This document shows positions 37,238 through 45,746 of a DNA stretch of 64,000 bases, piece by piece. Source of the stretch: Idiomarina sp. MD25a (GTDB lineage Bacteria > Pseudomonadota > Gammaproteobacteria > Enterobacterales > Alteromonadaceae); contig NZ_MDGT01000005.1 of the NCBI RefSeq assembly GCF_001870515.1, forward strand, positions 1-64,000. Direction: 5' to 3'. Positions within the stretch are counted from its first letter, which is position 1, and every line of letters begins with the position of its first letter. Position numbers and translations under genes: made by a program. The notes under the pieces are model-generated. The model worked only from the letters and a program-made list of their open reading frames with translations, did no database searches and was not told the DNA's origin.

Positions 37238-37477
37238 AGTCTAGTTCCTTTTTTGCTGTAAAACGTGATTTTGAGTACTTAAGAGGGTATAAAGGGGAAA
37301 TAGCCCGTTTTTAGTGGGTTTGCTTGTTCCCGTTATTGCAATTTGGGAACATTAGCAATTGAGGCTCACTCGGCATAATATATATTTAAGAATATTACAC
37401 ATCAGTATTACCTGAACGACACAACTCTAAGCACTGAGTCGCCAAAAACTTCTTACCTTCCTCATCGATATAGCAAT
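37238..37477. other. Non-coding gap with an inverted repeat
   Basis: This stretch holds the upstream region of the lost integrase gene. TGTTCCC (37325-37331) and GGGAACA (37345-37351) form a 7-bp inverted repeat around a 13-base centre that contains ATTGCAAT; it could be a regulator or recombination site. No convincing gene was found. Confidence 0.4.
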
Positions 37478-37507
37478 AAAAAAGCACGCCCAAGTCGGGG
37501 CGTGCTT
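37478..37507 (-). terminator. Terminator of the czcCBA operon
   Basis: Reading leftward, AAGCACGCCC-type arms (37482-37491 with 37498-37507) form a strong GC-rich stem followed by a T-run (plus-strand A at 37478-37483). It lies 23 bases after the czcA stop. Confidence 0.85.
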
Positions 37508-37529
37508 TGCAATTAGCTAAGGCCTCCAC

Positions 37530-40500
37530 TTAGGCTTTTGCAGTTCCATTGAAGCGCTGCACTAAGTAGTAAAGCGCTGGCAGCACCACCAAAGTCAATA
37601 ATGTCGACGAGACAATGCCGCCGATTACCACAGTAGCCAGTGGTCGCTGTACCTCAGCGCCGACACCGGTATTAAATGCCATAGGGACAAAGCCCAGGCT
37701 AGCTACGAGAGCAGTCATCAGTACAGGTCTTAACCGCTGTTGCGCGCCTTCAAACACCGCATCTTTCAATGGCAGTCCGTCGCGCAGCAGTTGCCGTATG
37801 AATGTCAGCATGACCACGCCGTTCAAAACCGCCACGCCCGACAGTGCAATGAAGCCGACTGCAGCGGAAATTGATAGCGGCATATCACGCAGCGCTAATG
37901 CGAATATCCCGCCGGTCAGCGCTAAGGGAACGCCTGTGAATATGACGAGTGCACTGCTCAGCGAATTAAACGCACTGTATAGCAGGCCAATAATTAATAG
38001 CAGCGCTAATGGCACAACCAAACTCAACCGTTGGGAAGCTGATTGCAGCTGTTCAAAGGTACCGTCGTAGTTAACCCAATAACCTGCTGGCAAATCAACG
38101 TCAGTCGTTAGCGCATCCTGAACATCTGCCACAAAAGAGCCCAAATCACGATCTTCAACATTCGCACTCACAATAACATTGCGTTTGCTGCTTTCTCGGT
38201 TAATTTGGTTCGGTCCACTTTCCAAACTCAATTCGGCGACCTCTCCCAACGGCACATAGCGCAGCTCAGGGTTGCCGGCAGGCAGATCAATAGGCAGTGA
38301 TTTAAGCTGTTCAATGCTCTTACGCCATTCTTTGTCGAGACGTACCATTAGCTTGAAGCGTTTATCCCCCTCGTAAATAATCCCTGACTGAACTCCACCA
38401 ACCGCAGCTTGAACTGCTCGCTGTACATCAGCGACTGTTAGGCCTAATAACGCTAAATGATCACGCTTAGGTATAACTGAGAGTGTCGATAAACCGGTCA
38501 TTTGTTCAACCCGAACATCAGCAGCGCCATCAACGGTGCGAATGACTGCCGCGGCTGAGTCGCCTAACCGTTTAAGCGTTTGCAAGTCATCGCCATAAAT
38601 ACGAACCCCCAAGTCAGCTCGAACGCCTGCAATAAGTTCGTTAAACCGCATTTCAATCGGTTGAGTGAACTCGTACTTATTACCGGGAAGCTCTTGCACA
38701 GCAGTTCGTATTTCAGCAACCAGTTGCTCTTTGGTTTTTTCTGGGTTTAGCCAGTCCTCACGCTCCTTTAAAATAATAATGGTATCAGCGACGCTCGGTG
38801 GCATCGGGTCGGTCGCAACATCCGGGGTACCAATTTTTGAGAATACCAGTTTAACTTCGTCAAAGCGTGACACCACAGACTCGACATCTTTTTGCATTGC
38901 TATAGACTGCTGCAAGCCAGTCCCCGGAATGCGCAAGGCTTGCATGGCAATATCGCCTTCATCAAGCTGTGGCAAAAACTCAGTTCCCATGCGACTCGCC
39001 TGAAACAGTGATACCGCAAATAACCCAAAGCCAAGCAAAATAATGACAACTGGAAGCTTTAATGTTTGCCGCAGAGCCGGCTGATACACTTTGCGGGCCG
39101 CTCGCATTATTCGGCTTTCGCTGTGCTTAATATTGCCACGGACAAATATTGCAATAGCAGCGGGTACAAAGGTAACACTGAAAATTAACGCACCTAACAA
39201 CGCCGCTACGACCGTAAACGCCATGGGATGGAACATCTTGCCTTCCACGCCACTTAACGCAAATATTGGCAGGTAGACCAGCATGATAATCAGTACACCA
39301 AAAACCGTTGGGTTGAAGACCTCACGTGTACTATGGGTTACTTCAATTAAGCGCTCTTTAGTGGTAAGTACCCGGCCTAAGCGTTGCTGTGCAATTCCAA
39401 GCCGTCGCAAAGCGTTTTCAACCACAATGACCGCACCATCGACGATAATACCAAAATCAATTGCGCCCAGGCTCATTAAATTACCAGACACCTTGTTGGC
39501 GACCATGCCGCTTACCGCAAACAGCATACTTAACGGAATGACACAGGCGGTAATCAGTGCTGCACGGGCATTTCCGAGTAGAATGAAAAGCACGACAATA
39601 ACCAGCACGGCACCTTCAAACAGATTTTTCTCTACCGTTGCAATGGTTTTATCCACTAAGGATGTGCGGTTATAAACCGTTTCGATGACGACACCGTCTG
39701 GTAAGCTTCGTTGCACCTCCTCAATTTTATTGGCCACATTCTGTGCAACAATACGGCTGTTTTCGCCGATAAGCATCATGGCCGTGCCCAATACCACCTC
39801 GCTCTCGCCCGAGGTTGAAGCGCCAGTGCGTAATTGTTCTCCCAGTTTGACCTCAGCCACGTCACTCACGCGCACCGGTGCATCATCACGTTTTGTCACG
39901 ACCACATCACGAATATCGTCAAGTGTCTTAAGCTGTCCAGGCGAACGCACCAACCATTGCTCACCATTTTTCTCGATATAACCGGCACCAGCGTTTCTAT
40001 TGTTAAGATCCAATGCTGCCAAAAGGTCCTGCATGGTCACTTTATAGGCCAGCATACGACCGGGGATGGGAGCCACCTGGTATTGCTTTTCATAACCCCC
40101 CACACTATTAATCTCGGTAACACCGGGCACCTTGACCAGTTGCGGCTTAATGATCCAATCCTGGATGGTACGCAACTGCTCGGGCGTATACGCCTCGCCA
40201 TCGGCATTGGTAGCCCCCTCTTTCGCGCGTACTACATAATTAACAATTTCACCAAGGCCGGAGGCTATTGGCCCCATCGTCGGCTCGATACCGTCGGGTA
40301 CTTCTCCCCTTACCTTTTGCAATCGCTCACTGATTTGCTGTCTAGCCCAGTAAATATCGGTGCCCTCTTCAAACACCACGGTAACTTGCGACAACCCATA
40401 GCGTGAGATCGAGCGGGTGTAGTCCAGCTTTGGTAAACCTGCCATCGCGGTTTCCACCGGATAAGAAATACGTTGTTCGGTTTCTAATGGCGAATAGCCT

Positions 40501-40661
40501 GGCGCTTCTGAATTTATCTGTACCTGAACATTGGTAATATCCGGCACAGCATCGATGGGTAGCTTTAATGTGCTATAAACGCCCGCAGCTGCTACTAACA
40601 AGGTTGCGGCAAGCACCAGCCATCGACGATCAACCGCAAAGCGAATGAGTGCATCTATCAT
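37530..40661 (-). CDS. czcA: HME-RND heavy-metal efflux pump, inner-membrane subunit (CzcA type)
   Basis: Proton-driven trimeric pump that moves divalent metals from periplasm or cytoplasm out through CzcB and CzcC. At 1,043 residues with twelve predicted transmembrane segments and two large periplasmic loops it is full-length. The transmembrane helix 4 motif DFGIIVDGAVIVVEN is that of the divalent-metal (Co/Zn/Cd) class HME1/2. It is the third gene of a leftward czcC-czcB-czcA operon. Exact metal preference is inferred. Confidence 0.92.
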   Translation of the reverse strand: MIDALIRFAVDRRWLVLAATLLVAAAGVYSTLKLPIDAVPDITNVQVQINSEAPGYSPLETEQRISYPVETAMAGLPKLDYTRSISRYGLSQVTVVFEEGTDIYWARQQISERLQKVRGEVPDGIEPTMGPIASGLGEIVNYVVRAKEGATNADGEAYTPEQLRTIQDWIIKPQLVKVPGVTEINSVGGYEKQYQVAPIPGRMLAYKVTMQDLLAALDLNNRNAGAGYIEKNGEQWLVRSPGQLKTLDDIRDVVVTKRDDAPVRVSDVAEVKLGEQLRTGASTSGESEVVLGTAMMLIGENSRIVAQNVANKIEEVQRSLPDGVVIETVYNRTSLVDKTIATVEKNLFEGAVLVIVVLFILLGNARAALITACVIPLSMLFAVSGMVANKVSGNLMSLGAIDFGIIVDGAVIVVENALRRLGIAQQRLGRVLTTKERLIEVTHSTREVFNPTVFGVLIIMLVYLPIFALSGVEGKMFHPMAFTVVAALLGALIFSVTFVPAAIAIFVRGNIKHSESRIMRAARKVYQPALRQTLKLPVVIILLGFGLFAVSLFQASRMGTEFLPQLDEGDIAMQALRIPGTGLQQSIAMQKDVESVVSRFDEVKLVFSKIGTPDVATDPMPPSVADTIIILKEREDWLNPEKTKEQLVAEIRTAVQELPGNKYEFTQPIEMRFNELIAGVRADLGVRIYGDDLQTLKRLGDSAAAVIRTVDGAADVRVEQMTGLSTLSVIPKRDHLALLGLTVADVQRAVQAAVGGVQSGIIYEGDKRFKLMVRLDKEWRKSIEQLKSLPIDLPAGNPELRYVPLGEVAELSLESGPNQINRESSKRNVIVSANVEDRDLGSFVADVQDALTTDVDLPAGYWVNYDGTFEQLQSASQRLSLVVPLALLLIIGLLYSAFNSLSSALVIFTGVPLALTGGIFALALRDMPLSISAAVGFIALSGVAVLNGVVMLTFIRQLLRDGLPLKDAVFEGAQQRLRPVLMTALVASLGFVPMAFNTGVGAEVQRPLATVVIGGIVSSTLLTLVVLPALYYLVQRFNGTAKA

Positions 40662-40673
40662 TGTTTACTCTCC

Positions 40674-41576
40674 CTAATGGCTGTGGCCTGCGCCTTGTTT
40701 TAGAATGTCAGCCTTTATCAAGTAGCTGTTTTCAACGACATAACTTTCGCCATTCTCAATACCCGATAACACCTCGGTGTATTCACCGTCAGTTCGGCCT
40801 AACTCAACTTCCCTGGCTTCGAAACGATTACCCTCTTTAATAAAAACAACGGGGTTATCTTCTAAACGTTGAACAGCATCATTGTTTATCGCCAAGCTCG
40901 CGTTAAAGCTGTCTGTAACGACATCCGCTTTTACGTGCATTCCCGGTCGCCAATGCCCCGACTGATTGGGCAACTCGATAAGTGCGCGTGCAATATGTCC
41001 GCCAGTCATTTGTGGCGAGATATAAGACACAGTTCCTTCGACGGTTTTATGATGATGCAAGTCGTACACATAGGTCGTTTGCTCTTCTTCTAACGACTCA
41101 ATGTTCTCCGGGAACGCTGAAAGCTCTACCCAGACCGATGATGGATCCAGGACTTCAAATAATGGCTTTTGCTCAACCACTTCACCAACATTGGTAAAAC
41201 GTGCAGTTACCTCTCCGCTAATTGGGCTGATGACTTCAAATGCCGTGCCTGTCGTAACATTCTCAACAACAGCCAGAGTTTGCCCGGCTTTTATGGCATC
41301 GCCGATATTGGCCTTTAGTGACGTAACAATACCTTTGTACTTCGCTCCGATATGCACAATATTGTTATTATTGGGGGCTATTACACCGAAAATTGTTTGC
41401 TTTACTCGAATGCTTTGAGCGCTCGCTGTTGCCAACGTTAATTTCGCGTTTTCTATTGCTGCATCACTTAAATTGGTATGGGGTGCTTCATGCTCTTCGT
41501 GTTTTTTCTCATAAGCCAATGCGGGCAGTGAAAAACTGGCAATGCAGATAATTGTAATCAATGTGTTGAGTTTCAT
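40674..41576 (-). CDS. czcB: HME-RND periplasmic adaptor (CzcB type)
   Basis: Membrane fusion protein joining CzcA to the outer-membrane channel. A signal peptide ends near ALAYEKK; the mature start is His/Glu-rich (EKKHEEHEAPHTN), a possible metal-catching segment. Lipoyl and beta-barrel domains follow (KYKGIVTSLKANIGDAIKAG, then SPISGEVTARFTNVGEVVE). At 300 residues it is shorter than CzcB of Cupriavidus because the hairpin is short. Its ATG overlaps the czcC stop (ATGA). Confidence 0.88.
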   Translation of the reverse strand: MKLNTLITIICIASFSLPALAYEKKHEEHEAPHTNLSDAAIENAKLTLATASAQSIRVKQTIFGVIAPNNNNIVHIGAKYKGIVTSLKANIGDAIKAGQTLAVVENVTTGTAFEVISPISGEVTARFTNVGEVVEQKPLFEVLDPSSVWVELSAFPENIESLEEEQTTYVYDLHHHKTVEGTVSYISPQMTGGHIARALIELPNQSGHWRPGMHVKADVVTDSFNASLAINNDAVQRLEDNPVVFIKEGNRFEAREVELGRTDGEYTEVLSGIENGESYVVENSYLIKADILKQGAGHSH

Positions 41577-42820
41577 TGTTGTACTCCTAAAAACGGCTGT
41601 CCGGTCATGCGCTCTAATTCGATGATGTCGCTGTAAATCGCATGTTGACGGGAGATTTTTTCATACTCGAGTTTTGCTAACTCTGTTTGCGCGTCTAACA
41701 CTTGCAACAAAGAATGCGTTCCACGCCCGTAGCCCTGTTGAGTTTGTGCGAGTAACTGTTCAGATAGCGGCATCAGTCGCTGGTTTATCTTTTGCAGATA
41801 ACTTTGGTGAGTTTGCAAACTATGCACTAGTGATAAAGCCAGTGACTTCAGTTGCTGCCGAACCACTTTTTGCTGCGCTAGGTTAGACTGATGCAGTAGT
41901 CGGCTTTGCTTTATGCGACCGACGTTAGGGTCAGCGAACTGCAATGGCATTGATGCCTGGACAATTAGACCGGCATCATCGAACTCGTTATTGTAACGAG
42001 CCCCGACACCAACGGTAATATCCGACTTTGAGTCCGCTGCTAACGCTCTGGCTTGCGCTTGTAGAAGTTGCTCAGAGTCCAGTAAACGCAAATACTCCGG
42101 CGCCCGATTAACAGCCGATAACACGTTGGCTTTTTCCGGGAGGCTTAGCGGAAAAGTAAAGTCTCCAGAGACGCGCGTAAAATTGAGCTCGCCTGCCCAC
42201 ATTGAAGCCAGTTCAGCTTGTTGCTTTTTCAGTTTACCGTTCAACTCGTCAGAGAAAGCGTATTGGCGCTCTAACTGTAATTTAATGCGAATAACCTCGG
42301 ATTTAGGCACCGCGCCAGCTTCTACACGCTCCTGTGCCACTTTTATCAGTCGCTCAGTTCGCTGAATTTGACGCTCGCTGGTATGCGCGACTTGCTGAAG
42401 TTTTAAAATGTCATAGAAACGCTGTGTGGTTTCTGCCAAAACCTCAATTTGACGATACTCAAACTCTGCTCGCTGAGCTTTCTCTTTTTCGGTTGCAGCT
42501 TTAACTCGTAACTGCCGTTTGTCCCCTAACTCTATGAGCTGAGAAAAGGATACGGTCAATTGTGAGTTACTGATACCTTCTAGCCGTCCTGAGCCGGCAA
42601 AGTTTTCTATTTCCGCAGATACCCTTGGGTTCGCTGAAAACTCAGCCTGCTCTATCAGTGCTCCTGCAGCTCGTATTTTATAATCATACTCCAGTAACTC
42701 AGGGTTATTCTTGATCGTTTTTTGTAACGCTTCTTTCAGCTTTAAATCTGTCGTCGCAGCCGTCGCCACAGGCACTAGCGCACCTAAGCAAAAGGCTGCC
42801 ACGAAGTATAAATACTTCAT
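41573..42820 (-). CDS. czcC: TolC-like outer-membrane channel (CzcC type)
   Basis: Outer-membrane factor of the pump. Signal peptide (ends about residue 22), then two internal OEP repeats with long coiled-coil helices (for example about 95-200 and 300-400) and family phrases such as ERVEAGAVPKSEVIRIKLQL. At 415 residues it is normal. First gene of the czcCBA trio, preceded by a small secreted protein gene. Confidence 0.88.
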   Translation of the reverse strand: MKYLYFVAAFCLGALVPVATAATTDLKLKEALQKTIKNNPELLEYDYKIRAAGALIEQAEFSANPRVSAEIENFAGSGRLEGISNSQLTVSFSQLIELGDKRQLRVKAATEKEKAQRAEFEYRQIEVLAETTQRFYDILKLQQVAHTSERQIQRTERLIKVAQERVEAGAVPKSEVIRIKLQLERQYAFSDELNGKLKKQQAELASMWAGELNFTRVSGDFTFPLSLPEKANVLSAVNRAPEYLRLLDSEQLLQAQARALAADSKSDITVGVGARYNNEFDDAGLIVQASMPLQFADPNVGRIKQSRLLHQSNLAQQKVVRQQLKSLALSLVHSLQTHQSYLQKINQRLMPLSEQLLAQTQQGYGRGTHSLLQVLDAQTELAKLEYEKISRQHAIYSDIIELERMTGQPFLGVQQ

Positions 42821-42867
42821 GTTGCTTCTCCATTAACTTATAGGTTTTAAAAAGTCTAAGTTAACGG

Positions 42868-43191
42868 TTACGCGTTTGGTGGAGGTACAGGGGGTTGGTG
42901 AGTCAGGCTTTGGTCAAAACCTACCGAGTTTGAGTTGGGTGCCAAAATAACAGGCACGGCTGAAATTAAGAGGTTATAACCAGTAATGCAACTAATATGA
43001 GGTTGTGTTTGTTGTTTACTATCATATATTGATTTATTTAAGTCTTGATTTTCACGCTCAATTTCTAAGACTAAGTCATACGCAACTCCTGCACTCTTTA
43101 TTGAAGACTGACTGAAAGTACCAGCCACAGGAGCACAGGCAAAAGAGCTATGAATGAGCACAGTCAGTATTAAAAACCAAGATATTTTCAT
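42868..43191 (-). CDS. Small secreted protein upstream of czcCBA, function unknown
   Basis: 107 residues with a signal peptide (MKISWFLILTVLIHSSFACA). The cut could be signal peptidase I after SFACA or lipoprotein-like at Cys19, although the lipobox is poor. The mature part has two further Cys/His positions (PHISCITGY) and a Pro-rich end (HQPPVPPPNA). By position it resembles the CzcI/CnrX-type periplasmic accessory proteins often found before czc operons, but I do not recognise the family. Confidence 0.6.
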   Translation of the reverse strand: MKISWFLILTVLIHSSFACAPVAGTFSQSSIKSAGVAYDLVLEIERENQDLNKSIYDSKQQTQPHISCITGYNLLISAVPVILAPNSNSVGFDQSLTHQPPVPPPNA

Positions 43192-43266
43192 TCAATTACC
43201 CTACTCAATATAAATTCCTAATCCATCCAAAATAAGCTCGGCCATATTAATTATTATACTTACTAT

Positions 43267-43770
43267 TTACTTAGAACCCGGTAGATTCGGTATCATTGAG
43301 ACCTGCAAGTTGCTTAACAGTAATAGGATAACTCCTAGGGTAATTGCAATATCGGCAATATTAAAAACTGGCAATTGCCACGTTTGCCAACCTAGATGAA
43401 GGGAGTCGACAACATAGCCACGAAACAGTCGGTCAATGAGGTTCCCAACCGCCCCCCCAAGAATCAGCCCGTAACTAATGCCATCCCGTTTACTTACTTT
43501 ATTAAAGATCAACCTCGTTAAAGCCACAGACATTAGCAGAGCAACCCCAATAAAAAAATAGCGCTGCCAACCTCCACCATTTGAAAGCAGGCCAAATGCC
43601 GCACCAGTGTTCCAAGTGTGTACCCAATTGAAAAAAGGGGTCAATGAAATCGAATCACCGTAAGCTATTGATTGCTGCGTCTGCCACTTGATCACTTGGT
43701 CAAGGACTACAGTTAAACCAGAAATTAACAGAGAAATATAGGGCGAAAATCCTTTATCAACGCAGGACAT
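43267..43770 (-). CDS. lspA: Signal peptidase II-like protein of a metal cassette (copy 1)
   Basis: Prolipoprotein signal peptidase with four transmembrane helices and both catalytic Asp sites (GNLIDRLFRGYVVDS and FNIADIAIT). At 167 residues it is full-length. It begins at the base after the CDF stop codon. It is probably not the housekeeping lspA: it sits with a CDF pump and a CadR-like regulator, as in Pb-resistance (pbrC) and ISPpu12 cassettes. The second copy is at 54488-55000. Confidence 0.9.
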   Translation of the reverse strand: MSCVDKGFSPYISLLISGLTVVLDQVIKWQTQQSIAYGDSISLTPFFNWVHTWNTGAAFGLLSNGGGWQRYFFIGVALLMSVALTRLIFNKVSKRDGISYGLILGGAVGNLIDRLFRGYVVDSLHLGWQTWQLPVFNIADIAITLGVILLLLSNLQVSMIPNLPGSK

Positions 43771-44553
43771 TCAGTTCCCCTTCAGTGCAAAAATGCGTCT
43801 TGACCCGTTAAGCACGATTAAACCTGCTATGCTACCTATAATAAGATCTGGGTAATTCGACCCGGTCAACGCAACGAGGATGCCAGCGATGATTACGCCA
43901 AGGTTAATCACTACATCATTAGCTGAAAAAATCCAACTTGCTTTCATATGCGCACCACCTCCTCTATGTTTGGAGATAAGTAGAAGACAGATGGTATTGC
44001 CAATCAACGCGACAAATGCAATCCCCATCATCGCAAGTGACTCAGGTTCACTCCCGAATACGAAGCGTCTCACAACTTCTGCAAGTACACCCAGAGCCAA
44101 AACCAGTTGTAGTACGCCAGCTAGGTGCGCAGCACGTATTTGCATATTAACACTACGCGCTACGGCATAAAGAGAAAGCCCGTAAACTGCCGCATCGGCA
44201 AAATTATCTAAAGATTCCCCAATCAAACCAGCAGACTGCCAAAGCAGTCCGGCAGTCATTTCCACCAAGAACAGAAGAGTATTGATGGTGAGCAACCAAC
44301 ACAAGGTGCGGGACTCCTGCTTATCCGAACTTGCCGAAAACTCCTCAGCTTTGATTGCCTCGGAGTCCGCAGCAGTGTCTCTTTCAAGCGAGGCACCCAA
44401 ACCTAGAGTCTCTAATTTAGAAGTAATAAAGGCTGTCTCACCATCATGTAATACCTTCAGCCGACGGTTTGACAAGTCGAAGGATAATGAATGAATTTCC
44501 TCAAACCCATTCAGTGCCAAGCGAATCATTCGTTCTTCTGATGGGCAATCCAT
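43771..44553 (-). CDS. Cation diffusion facilitator, copy 1, with a lost N-terminal part
   Basis: CDF-family metal/proton antiporter with metal-site Asp in SLDNFADAAVYG and NDVVIN. It is homologous throughout to the copy at 55004-55900, whose extra N-terminus has a CGGACGG motif. Here the upstream frame would start at an ATG at 44649 but meets TGA at 44625-44623 (codon 9); then coding similarity (GKRLIVYSVAKMDCPSEER) continues to the ATG at 44553. No good ribosome site precedes 44553. Either translation restarts there or the gene is failing. Confidence 0.75.
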   Translation of the reverse strand: MDCPSEERMIRLALNGFEEIHSLSFDLSNRRLKVLHDGETAFITSKLETLGLGASLERDTAADSEAIKAEEFSASSDKQESRTLCWLLTINTLLFLVEMTAGLLWQSAGLIGESLDNFADAAVYGLSLYAVARSVNMQIRAAHLAGVLQLVLALGVLAEVVRRFVFGSEPESLAMMGIAFVALIGNTICLLLISKHRGGGAHMKASWIFSANDVVINLGVIIAGILVALTGSNYPDLIIGSIAGLIVLNGSRRIFALKGN

Positions 44554-44622
44554 TTTTGCTACAGAGTAAACGATGAGCCGTTTACCTGACTCTTCGTAGG
44601 CATTTTTTGAGTCGCCATTTGT

Positions 44623-44649
44623 TCAAACCGTATCAAAGGAACTAGCCAT
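44623..44649 (-). pseudogene. Severed N-terminal start of CDF copy 1 (8 codons plus TGA)
   Basis: ATG at 44649 opens MASSFDTV and then TGA, in the same frame as the downstream CDF. Compared with copy 2, this corresponds to the start of a roughly 40-residue N-terminal extension. The stop could be a real mutation, a sequencing error, or make a short uORF. Confidence 0.5.
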
Positions 44650-44681
44650 CGTATTACTTACCTTAAATATATAGTTTCACA

Positions 44682-44712
44682 ATTAAAAACTATAAAGTTA
44701 CTATAAGGTCAA
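44682..44712 (-). promoter_or_regulatory. MerR-type promoter of the CDF-lspA operon (copy 1)
   Basis: Minus-strand TTGACC (44712-44707) and TTTAAT (44687-44682) are separated by 19 bp, the over-long spacer that MerR-family activators correct. The spacer has two ACTATAA repeats on the plus strand. The same design with near-identical sequence precedes copy 2 (55934-55964). The adjacent divergent CadR-like regulator is the likely activator. Confidence 0.8.
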
Positions 44713-44743
44713 GAAATTACTTAACTAGATAGGAAATTTTCTT

Positions 44744-45163
44744 ATGCGTATTGGTCAACTAGCAGACTTATTAGGAATTCAAACCCAGACAATAAGGTTC
44801 TATGAAAAAAAGGGTTTGTTACCTTTACCAGCTCGTAGTTATAACGGATATCGAGTATACACTGAAAAACATTACAAAAGACTTAAGTTTGTATGTAGCT
44901 GCAGAGCTATAGGCCTTTCATTATCTGAAACCCGCAGATTACAAGATTATCAAGACAATCCACATCAACCTTGCTCAGCCGTTAATACCCTGATTGATGA
45001 ACACATAATGCACATACGCTCTCAAATTACTTCTTTGCAAGATCTTGAGAAGCAACTCACTTCAATTAGAACAAGTTGTACTGGCCAAAGCAAAGTTATT
45101 GCGTGTACAATTCTTAATAAAATTGATGAAATAGAATCTGTTAGTTGTAACCGAGACGTCTAA
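44744..45163 (+). CDS. cadR: MerR-family Cd(II)/Pb(II)-responsive regulator (CadR/PbrR type), copy 1
   Basis: 139 residues. The N-terminal HTH and wing (MRIGQLADLLGIQTQTIRFY, then YNGYRVY) are followed by the dimer helix and metal loop. Cys77, Cys112 and Cys121 match the three-cysteine pattern of CadR/PbrR, not the CueR or ZntR pattern. Divergent from the CDF-lspA pair it should control. Base composition is clearly more AT-rich than in copy 2 at 55996-56403. Confidence 0.87.
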   Translation: MRIGQLADLLGIQTQTIRFYEKKGLLPLPARSYNGYRVYTEKHYKRLKFVCSCRAIGLSLSETRRLQDYQDNPHQPCSAVNTLIDEHIMHIRSQITSLQDLEKQLTSIRTSCTGQSKVIACTILNKIDEIESVSCNRDV

Positions 45164-45245
45164 ATTTCCGGAGGTTACACAACGTACTTACACAATTTTT
45201 TAAGGTTGTCCAGCGGAGCTTCGTTAGGCTACTGAGTGTCTAGTG

Positions 45246-45274
45246 AACTAGTGGCGATTCAGAATGCACTAGTT
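45246..45274. repeat. Inverted repeat after cadR copy 1
   Basis: AACTAGTG (45246-45253) and CACTAGTT (45267-45274) could form an 8-bp stem with a 13-base loop; a TTTTT run follows 11 bases later. It may be a weak terminator of cadR or an operator for the small Cys/His-rich gene at 45329. Confidence 0.4.
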
Positions 45275-45328
45275 GAGAACTATTTTTAATTAATGTACCG
45301 TTAAGCTGCTTATTTAGAACTGTAGGTA

Positions 45329-45673
45329 ATGATGCTTAGACTCGGATTTTTAATACTGGTGCTTGTTGCTGTTCTGACTCAAATCAGTCAGGCGGTTGCT
45401 GATGTGCATCAATCTCACCAGTCCTCTTCTGAGCAACACCTCAATTTTGAGCATGACGAATCCCACATCGATAAGCGCAATCTCCCTAAAAGTGGAGAAA
45501 TCAGCTTTGACTGCCATCACTGCTGTCACTGCCATGGCTCATTTCATTTATATGCCATGAAGACTGAAAAAACTCTCGCGTTACCACGAATGGGAACAAT
45601 GCGCCCTGGGTACACCCAGTTCTACACTAATCCACTGTCATCACCACTGTTCCGGCCTCCCATCTCCTCATAA
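45329..45673 (+). CDS. Small secreted Cys/His-rich protein with LFRPPI tail, ahead of RND operon
   Basis: 114 residues (the next codon is also ATG). A signal peptide ends near QAVADVHQ. The mature part is His-rich, with a dense cluster DCHHCCHCHGSFH that could bind metal, and it ends SSPLFRPPISS. The same LFRPPI tail ends the protein at the right window edge. Position before a tripartite pump suggests a periplasmic metal sensor or buffer like CzcI, but that is inference. Confidence 0.65.
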   Translation: MMLRLGFLILVLVAVLTQISQAVADVHQSHQSSSEQHLNFEHDESHIDKRNLPKSGEISFDCHHCCHCHGSFHLYAMKTEKTLALPRMGTMRPGYTQFYTNPLSSPLFRPPISS

Positions 45674-45746
45674 CTGTCTAATAAGCTGCTATAGCAGCGC
45701 AAAAAAATCATTATTTTACGCAGTAATATGACTGAGGAGTCTATCT

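Noticed and set aside
37395-37529. 44-codon open stretch in frame after the czcA stop
   Set aside because: It looks slightly protein-like but contains the strong terminator hairpin, starts with GTG without a ribosome site, and CzcA ends normally before it. Homology search of the peptide would settle it.
43192-43266. TATAAT before the small protein at 42868-43191
   Set aside because: No acceptable -35 at 16-18 bp; in an AT-rich gap a single -10 match is weak.
42800-45700. Transposon terminal repeats around lspA-CDF-cadR copy 1
   Set aside because: I looked for GGGTATACGG-like ends and their complements on both sides and saw none.
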